Notes under the pieces: model-generated
Databases searched by the model: none
What the model was told of the DNA's origin: nothing
The model's input: the letters and a program-made list of their open reading frames with translations, nothing else
Part shown: piece by piece, positions 60,240-64,000 of the stretch
How the letters are laid out: each line of letters starts with the position of its first letter
How positions within the stretch are numbered: the first letter of the stretch is position 1
DNA from: Mucilaginibacter frigoritolerans
GTDB lineage: Bacteria > Bacteroidota > Bacteroidia > Sphingobacteriales > Sphingobacteriaceae
Direction: 5' to 3'
Length of the DNA: 64,000 bases
Assembly (NCBI RefSeq): GCF_007830615.1
Contig: NZ_VLLI01000005.1
Coordinates: 248,001 to 312,000 of the forward strand
Program-made: the position numbers and the translations under genes

Positions 60240-60434
60240 TTAATGATGAGTGGTGTCTTTTTTCACGGCTGTGTCCTTTTTTATGGTATCAACCGTTGAT
60301 GCCGGAGCACTCATTTTACTTGTATCTTTACTGGTAGTATCACTGCTGCTTGCATTTTTTTGCGAGCTGCAACTGCTTGTAATCGTGCAAATCATTGCCA
60401 CTATTACCGCGAAACTTAAAATTTGCTTTTTCAT
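60240..60434 (-). CDS. Small Ser/Thr/Lys-rich lipoprotein
   Basis: About 64 residues from the ATG ending at 60434 (MKKQILSFAVIVAMICTITS), with an in-frame ATG seven codons further upstream as an alternative. The lipobox TSSC gives an acylated cysteine. The mature part is low-complexity, rich in Ser, Thr, Lys and Asp (SQKNASSSDTTSKDTSK, then KKDTAVKKDTTHH), as in many small Bacteroidota lipoproteins of unknown function. It ends against a bidirectional terminator shared with the convergent SDR. No regulatory sequence is recognised upstream. Confidence 0.65.
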   Translation of the reverse strand: MKKQILSFAVIVAMICTITSSCSSQKNASSSDTTSKDTSKMSAPASTVDTIKKDTAVKKDTTHH

Positions 60435-60595
60435 AGGTGTTTTAGTTTTATTCATTTATCAAATTTCATAACACTAAAAGTTTCAGCATTGTTTGTATAA
60501 AAACAATCAATTAAGGTAAATGATTACATTATAAAGATGTAAATTATTGTAAGCCGAGTTTAAACATTAACGGATTTTTCTGATATTTAGCCAAT

Positions 60596-61093
60596 ATGTT
60601 AGTATCTGAAGGTGTATTGAAATGGGCTATCAACCTCTACCCTCCTCTGTTTTTTCAGCGCATCCGGGTAATTAAATTTGATAAAGGATTTACTGGTGCC
60701 AGCATTAAAGTCAGCAAAAGTATTTTAAATACAAACTATCATGATTCTATTTTTGGCGGCACCATATTTTCCGCAGCCGATCCATTTTATCCCGTTTTAT
60801 TTTACCAGGTATTAATTCGCAAGGGCTATAAAGTTAAAGCATGGTCACGATCATCAGCTATCAGGTTTGTTAAGCCTGGAAAAACAGATTTATATTTCAG
60901 AGCACAGATTACAGAAAAGGATATATCAGGTTGTGAACATCAATTGAATACAACAGGAAAATTCAGGAAATCGTTTCAGGTGGAGATTTATGATAAAATG
61001 GATAAATTATGTGCATCCCTTATTAATGAAATTTATGTACGTAATTTAAATTTCATTGATGATAAAACGGATGATTTAACTATTGAAGATTAA
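60596..61093 (+). CDS. DUF4442 protein, hotdog-fold thioesterase-like
   Basis: A 165-residue protein with the DUF4442 signature NYHDSIFGGTIFSAADPFYPVLFYQVL near residues 46-72, a hotdog-fold helix resembling PaaI/YiiD-type thioesterases, followed by strands (KVKAWSRSSAIRFVKPGKTDLYFRAQI and FQVEIYDKMDKLCASLINEIYV). An acyl-thioester substrate is inferred from the fold only. It heads a plus-strand group with a GNAT 24 bp downstream and an AlbA_2 protein 2 bp after that. No promoter motif is obvious. Confidence 0.82.
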   Translation: MLVSEGVLKWAINLYPPLFFQRIRVIKFDKGFTGASIKVSKSILNTNYHDSIFGGTIFSAADPFYPVLFYQVLIRKGYKVKAWSRSSAIRFVKPGKTDLYFRAQITEKDISGCEHQLNTTGKFRKSFQVEIYDKMDKLCASLINEIYVRNLNFIDDKTDDLTIED

Positions 61094-61117
61094 TTAATAA
61101 AAGTTCAGAATTTATAA

Positions 61118-61588
61118 ATGCTTGTAATAATGAATGATGACGTTTTCCTTAAAAAAGGGTTTCAAATATCTACAGATAAAAACCTTTTAGACATTGAAGT
61201 GATTTACAAATATCTGAACGAAGATTCTTATTGGGCGCAAGGTATCCCTTCTGAACGATTAACAAGGGCTATTGAAAACTCACTTTGTTTTGGCGTTTAT
61301 AGTCAGGCGCATTTGGCAGGCTTCGCAAGGGTAATAACTGATAAGGCTACTTTTGCATACATTTGCGACGTTTTTATTTTGCCGCAATTCAGAGGTGTCG
61401 GTTTATCAAAATGGCTGATACAAACCATTGTTGAGCACCCAGAATTGCAGGGATTAAGAAGATGGTCATTAGCTACATCAGATGCACATGGCTTATATAG
61501 TCAATTCGGGTTTTCGTCAATAACAAAGCCCGAAAGTTGGATGGAGATATTTAAACCTTATCAACTTATAAAGAAAGAGGAAAAATAA
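61118..61588 (+). CDS. GNAT-family N-acetyltransferase
   Basis: A 156-residue acetyltransferase of the single-domain type. CDVFILPQFRGVGLSKWLIQTIVEHP holds the acetyl-CoA loop (RGVGLSK, about residues 93-99), and WSLATSDAHGLYSQFGF follows. The ATG at 61118 (MLVIMNDD) or the Met four codons later could be the start. The YWAQGIPSERLTRAIENSLCFGVY region is shared by a group of YitI-like GNATs. Substrate unknown. It lies between the DUF4442 and AlbA_2 genes, the latter 2 bp downstream, so the three are likely co-transcribed. Confidence 0.87.
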   Translation: MLVIMNDDVFLKKGFQISTDKNLLDIEVIYKYLNEDSYWAQGIPSERLTRAIENSLCFGVYSQAHLAGFARVITDKATFAYICDVFILPQFRGVGLSKWLIQTIVEHPELQGLRRWSLATSDAHGLYSQFGFSSITKPESWMEIFKPYQLIKKEEK

Positions 61589-61590
61589 CT

Positions 61591-62217
61591 ATGAATGTGA
61601 AAAGGCTGATTTTTGAAGGAGAAGGGGTATCACTAGATTTTAAGAAGACCATTACAAGTTGCGAAAAAATTGCGCGTACAATGGTGTCTTTTGCTAATAA
61701 CAGAGGTGGTAAATTATTGATTGGTGTAGCAGATGATGGCTCTATAAAAGGCGTAAAATCAGAAGATGAAGAACGTTACATGATTACCAAAGCAGCTCAC
61801 CTTTTTGCCCGGCCAGCCCTCGACCCTAGCTTTGAGGAGGTTTATGTTGATGAGAAACTGGTATTAGTAGTTGAAATACCCGGAAGTAACCTGAAACCTC
61901 ATTATGCCCTTGCCGAGGATGGTAAATGGTGGGTGTATGTAAGGGTAAAAGATAAAAGCGTACTGGCCAGCAAAATTGTAGTTGATGTTTTAAAAAGATC
62001 AGCATCAAATGAAGGTGTTCTAATTGAGTATTCAACGCTCGAAAAAACACTTTTGGAGTATTTGGACAAAACTGTAAGGATAACCATAAAAGAGTGCTGT
62101 GAGTTGCTTAAAATAAGTCGTAAGCGTGCACAGCAACTACTGGTAGATTTGATCCTGTCAGGTATCATCCGGATTAATACTACTGAAAAGGAAGAGTTTT
62201 ATACAGCAGTAAGTTAA
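61591..62217 (+). CDS. AlbA_2 (Schlafen-type) domain protein with C-terminal winged helix
   Basis: A 208-residue protein. The N-terminal AlbA_2 domain is EGVSLDFKKTITSCEKIARTMVSFANNRGGKLLIGVADDGSIKGV, with its Gly-rich GKLLIGVADDG core near residues 40-52. A C-terminal helical part (LDKTVRITIKECCELLKISRKRAQQLLVDLILSGII) resembles a winged-helix DNA-binding domain. Such proteins are often transcription regulators, or members of defence and toxin-antitoxin loci; here no toxin is seen. Spaced 2 bp from the GNAT gene, it may regulate its own operon. A helicase or Schlafen nuclease extension is lacking. Confidence 0.85.
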   Translation: MNVKRLIFEGEGVSLDFKKTITSCEKIARTMVSFANNRGGKLLIGVADDGSIKGVKSEDEERYMITKAAHLFARPALDPSFEEVYVDEKLVLVVEIPGSNLKPHYALAEDGKWWVYVRVKDKSVLASKIVVDVLKRSASNEGVLIEYSTLEKTLLEYLDKTVRITIKECCELLKISRKRAQQLLVDLILSGIIRINTTEKEEFYTAVS

Positions 62218-62246
62218 TTTGATAAATAGGGATTATCTGAATCGGG

Positions 62247-63413
62247 TTATTGAATGGCAGGAATAATATAATGGATAAATAATGCCTGAGAATCATTCCT
62301 TAAGCTTTTACCATAATTACCGACTGTTATAATTACTATCATATGGTATGGGTTTAATACAAAGATGCGCTGTCCTCCATTGCCCTTTGCAGCTACTGCT
62401 TCCAACCCTTTTCTGTTAACTTTTATGCTGTCTATCCAAAATTGGTAACCATATCCTCCAGGGCCTTCTTCTTCAGGACGTTTTATTGCAATGGTGCTGG
62501 AGGAATCTACCCATTTTGAGGGTAGTATTTGCTTTTGGTTGTATATGCCATGATTGGCGTATAACATTGCAAATTTTAAAAGATCTCTTGATCGCAAACG
62601 TAATCCTGATGCCGCTGCCGGGTCTCCCCCATCCATTTTTATCCACACATGACTAGTTATCCCCAAAGGGGTAAACAAGTTTTTAGTTGCATAGTTGTTA
62701 ATGTCTTCACCGCTTACTTTCTTTATAATGGCTGCAAGCAGCTGTGTTCCGCCACTGTTATAATTCCAGGTTGTTCCGGGTGTAACAGCAATCGGTCTGC
62801 TAAGAATAAAGGCAAGCGGATTGGAACTATGTTCCATAATGGATTCGCAATTTTTCAATTCATCATTATTCCCTTCATCCCAACTTAAACCCGAACTCAT
62901 GGTGAGCAGCTGGCGGATGGTTATGTTTTTTTTCTCACTGGTATTATATTGACTATACTCGGGAAAGAATGAAAATACAGGCTGATTAATATCCTTGATC
63001 AGGTGTTGATTGATGGCAATACCAATACATGCTGAAACAATACTTTTAGATATGCTTCTCACATCATGCAGATCGTTAACGGAATGCTCCGCATAACCAA
63101 GGTCTTTACCCCATATTTCATCTTTCCCAGCGAAATATTGCTCATAAATCAATTTTCCATCCTTTTCGATAAGCAAGCTATGAATGTTAGGAATACTATC
63201 TGCCAGGATAAGCCGGGTAAGTTTATTTATTTTTTGTGAATCCAGTCCGCAACGATTTACAGTACCCACCGGGATATCATCATTCAATGGCCTGGGTGTT
63301 GAATAAGCATAAAAAGAAATTCGCCGATGTTTGTTGCTACATGAAAATAACACAAATAATAATGCTGCATAAAAGACAGACTTAAGTATATATGCCCTTT
63401 TAACAATTTTCAT
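62247..63413 (-). CDS. Serine hydrolase, class C beta-lactamase/penicillin-binding-like lipoprotein
   Basis: A 388-residue envelope protein. The N-terminal hydrophobic segment ends in the lipobox-like LFSC (Cys about residue 25) followed by SNKHRR. The catalytic SxxK is SISK (in VRSISKSIVSACIG), and YNS follows in NYNSGGTQLLAAI. The protein has LTMSSGLSWDEG and the C-terminal GYGYQFWIDS segment of the class C/esterase group. It could be a peptidase, esterase or beta-lactamase; resistance is not implied by family alone. It is convergent with the AlbA_2 gene and divergent from the YiaA-like gene. Confidence 0.87.
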   Translation of the reverse strand: MKIVKRAYILKSVFYAALLFVLFSCSNKHRRISFYAYSTPRPLNDDIPVGTVNRCGLDSQKINKLTRLILADSIPNIHSLLIEKDGKLIYEQYFAGKDEIWGKDLGYAEHSVNDLHDVRSISKSIVSACIGIAINQHLIKDINQPVFSFFPEYSQYNTSEKKNITIRQLLTMSSGLSWDEGNNDELKNCESIMEHSSNPLAFILSRPIAVTPGTTWNYNSGGTQLLAAIIKKVSGEDINNYATKNLFTPLGITSHVWIKMDGGDPAAASGLRLRSRDLLKFAMLYANHGIYNQKQILPSKWVDSSSTIAIKRPEEEGPGGYGYQFWIDSIKVNRKGLEAVAAKGNGGQRIFVLNPYHMIVIITVGNYGKSLRNDSQALFIHYIIPAIQ

Positions 63414-63568
63414 AAAATGAACCGGATGGTTTAATTACTGGGAAACTGTATTTAGTAATACATGACAAGAAAGAAAATCTGATGTTGCATAGATTTATAC
63501 CTATTAAACGATTTTACCTCAATGGAGGGCATTAATAAATCTTGATATTTTGTAAATATTGATTACCA

Positions 63569-63597
63569 TTGTTTTATTAATTCATCTTATACCTTTT
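63569..63597 (+). promoter_or_regulatory. Promoter-like pair of the YiaA-like gene
   Basis: TTG (63569-63571), 18 bp, then TACCTTTT (63590-63597), one mismatch to TAnnTTTG, 18 bp before the ATG. Confidence 0.4.
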
Positions 63598-63615
63598 ATC
63601 ATAATTAAAAAAACA

Positions 63616-64000
63616 ATGGATCAGAAACCATCAAACGCGTTTATAGGCGCATCATGGGCAGCTTTAATCATCGGTTTTATAGCATACAACATCGGCTTGT
63701 GGAATGCCAAAATGGTACTTAACGAAAAAGGATATTACTTCACCATATTGCTTTTTGGACTCTTTGCTGCAATATCAGTACAAAAAAGTGTTAGGGACAG
63801 ATTGGAGGGTATCCAGGTTACCAATATTTATTATGGCTTAAGCTGGGCCTGTACCCTTATTTGTGTCTTGCTTCTTACTGTAGGTTTGTGGAATGCAGAT
63901 TTAACCTTAAGCGAAAAAGGCTTTTATGCCATGTCGTTTTTACTTACCTTATTTGCAGCTATAGCTGTACAAAAGAATACCAGGGATCTGATTAATTTTG
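63616..64000 (+). CDS. YiaA/YiaB-like inner-membrane protein (3' end missing)
   Basis: The first 128 codons from the ATG at 63616 (MDQKPSNAFIGASWAALIIG). Two tandem two-helix repeats are visible: WAALIIGFIAYNIGLWNAKMVLNEKGYYFTILLFGLFAAISVQKSVRD and a second copy WACTLICVLLLTVGLWNADLTLSEKGFYAMSFLLTLFAAIAVQKNTRD. The internal repeat GLWNAxxxLxEKG(Y/F)Y is the family hallmark. Function is unknown. The window edge probably removes only a short tail, judging by family length near 145 residues. Confidence 0.88.
   Translation, partial: MDQKPSNAFIGASWAALIIGFIAYNIGLWNAKMVLNEKGYYFTILLFGLFAAISVQKSVRDRLEGIQVTNIYYGLSWACTLICVLLLTVGLWNADLTLSEKGFYAMSFLLTLFAAIAVQKNTRDLINF

Noticed and set aside
62247-63413. 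Beta-lactam resistance gene
   Set aside because: The class C fold includes many esterases and peptidases; no resistance context or close similarity to known AmpC was seen.
63434-63462. ATTACT...AGTAAT dyad upstream of the YiaA-like gene as a further dinB-type operator
   Set aside because: Spacer of 14 bp does not match the N5 geometry; AT-rich chance is likely.
1-64000. tRNA genes, CRISPR arrays, insertion sequences and prophage genes
   Set aside because: No tRNA T-loop signature, no regularly spaced direct repeats, no transposase, integrase or phage structural gene was found on either strand.

Overview
The window looks like chromosomal DNA from a Bacteroidota bacterium, most likely a soil or plant-associated member of the Sphingobacteriaceae (Mucilaginibacter/Pedobacter-like). 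This rests on promoters of the TAnnTTTG type, a TonB-dependent receptor paired with a DUF4249 lipoprotein, a YpdA-type bacillithiol reductase, the futalosine menaquinone pathway, an SRP RNA with a GUG-GGAA-CAC tip, and generally weak Shine-Dalgarno sequences. The genus is inference. I see no tRNA, rRNA, CRISPR array or transposase.

Layout. 1-4340 (minus): an arginine operon, leader peptide > GNAT acyltransferase > four-helix-bundle protein > argG > argC > argD (cut by the window edge). It is preceded by a 41-codon reading frame ending with an Arg-Arg-Arg cluster, alternative RNA hairpins and ARG-box-like dyads. 4436-9131: a YpdA-like reductase, a SWIM-SNF2 ATPase and the SRP RNA. 9162-16611: an accessory-looking stretch with two 2H-phosphoesterase paralogues (one with a wrecked active site) and dinB, tied together by a shared palindrome; between them lie an AT-rich pair (membrane protein plus membrane-anchored Pif1-like helicase), a gene remnant, and a 500-bp one-gene cassette bounded by 33-bp direct repeats. 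16667-20277: a BNR-repeat lipoprotein, a frameshifted GNAT, and an ECF sigma factor with its membrane partner. 20311-29644: an intergenic palindromic repeat, a GMC oxidoreductase-ThuA pair, TonB receptor plus DUF4249 lipoprotein, a GNAT, DUF2252, a ModE-like regulator followed by a molybdopterin-fold protein, and a VOC protein.

30225-39515: an RND efflux operon (TolC, adaptor, two tandem permeases) with a long structured upstream region. 39637-43706: an SpmAB-like membrane protein, then mqnE, a histidine phosphatase and mqnA for menaquinone synthesis. 43849-50144: a small membrane protein, a glucose-dehydrogenase-like SDR, a secreted PepSY-like protein, and convergent trehalose-phosphate synthase/phosphatase and GH15 genes. 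50349-59197: peroxiredoxin, cold-shock protein, an MFS transporter, hemF, a secreted protein, and gyrA with two TPR proteins. 59382-64000: a frameshifted SDR with a strong operator, a small lipoprotein, a three-gene set (DUF4442, GNAT, AlbA_2), a serine hydrolase, and a truncated YiaA-like membrane protein.

The best candidates for something undescribed are the arginine leader/attenuator, the palindrome-linked dinB/2H-phosphoesterase group, and the 33-bp repeat-bounded cassette. All assignments come from reading the sequence; no database search was run.
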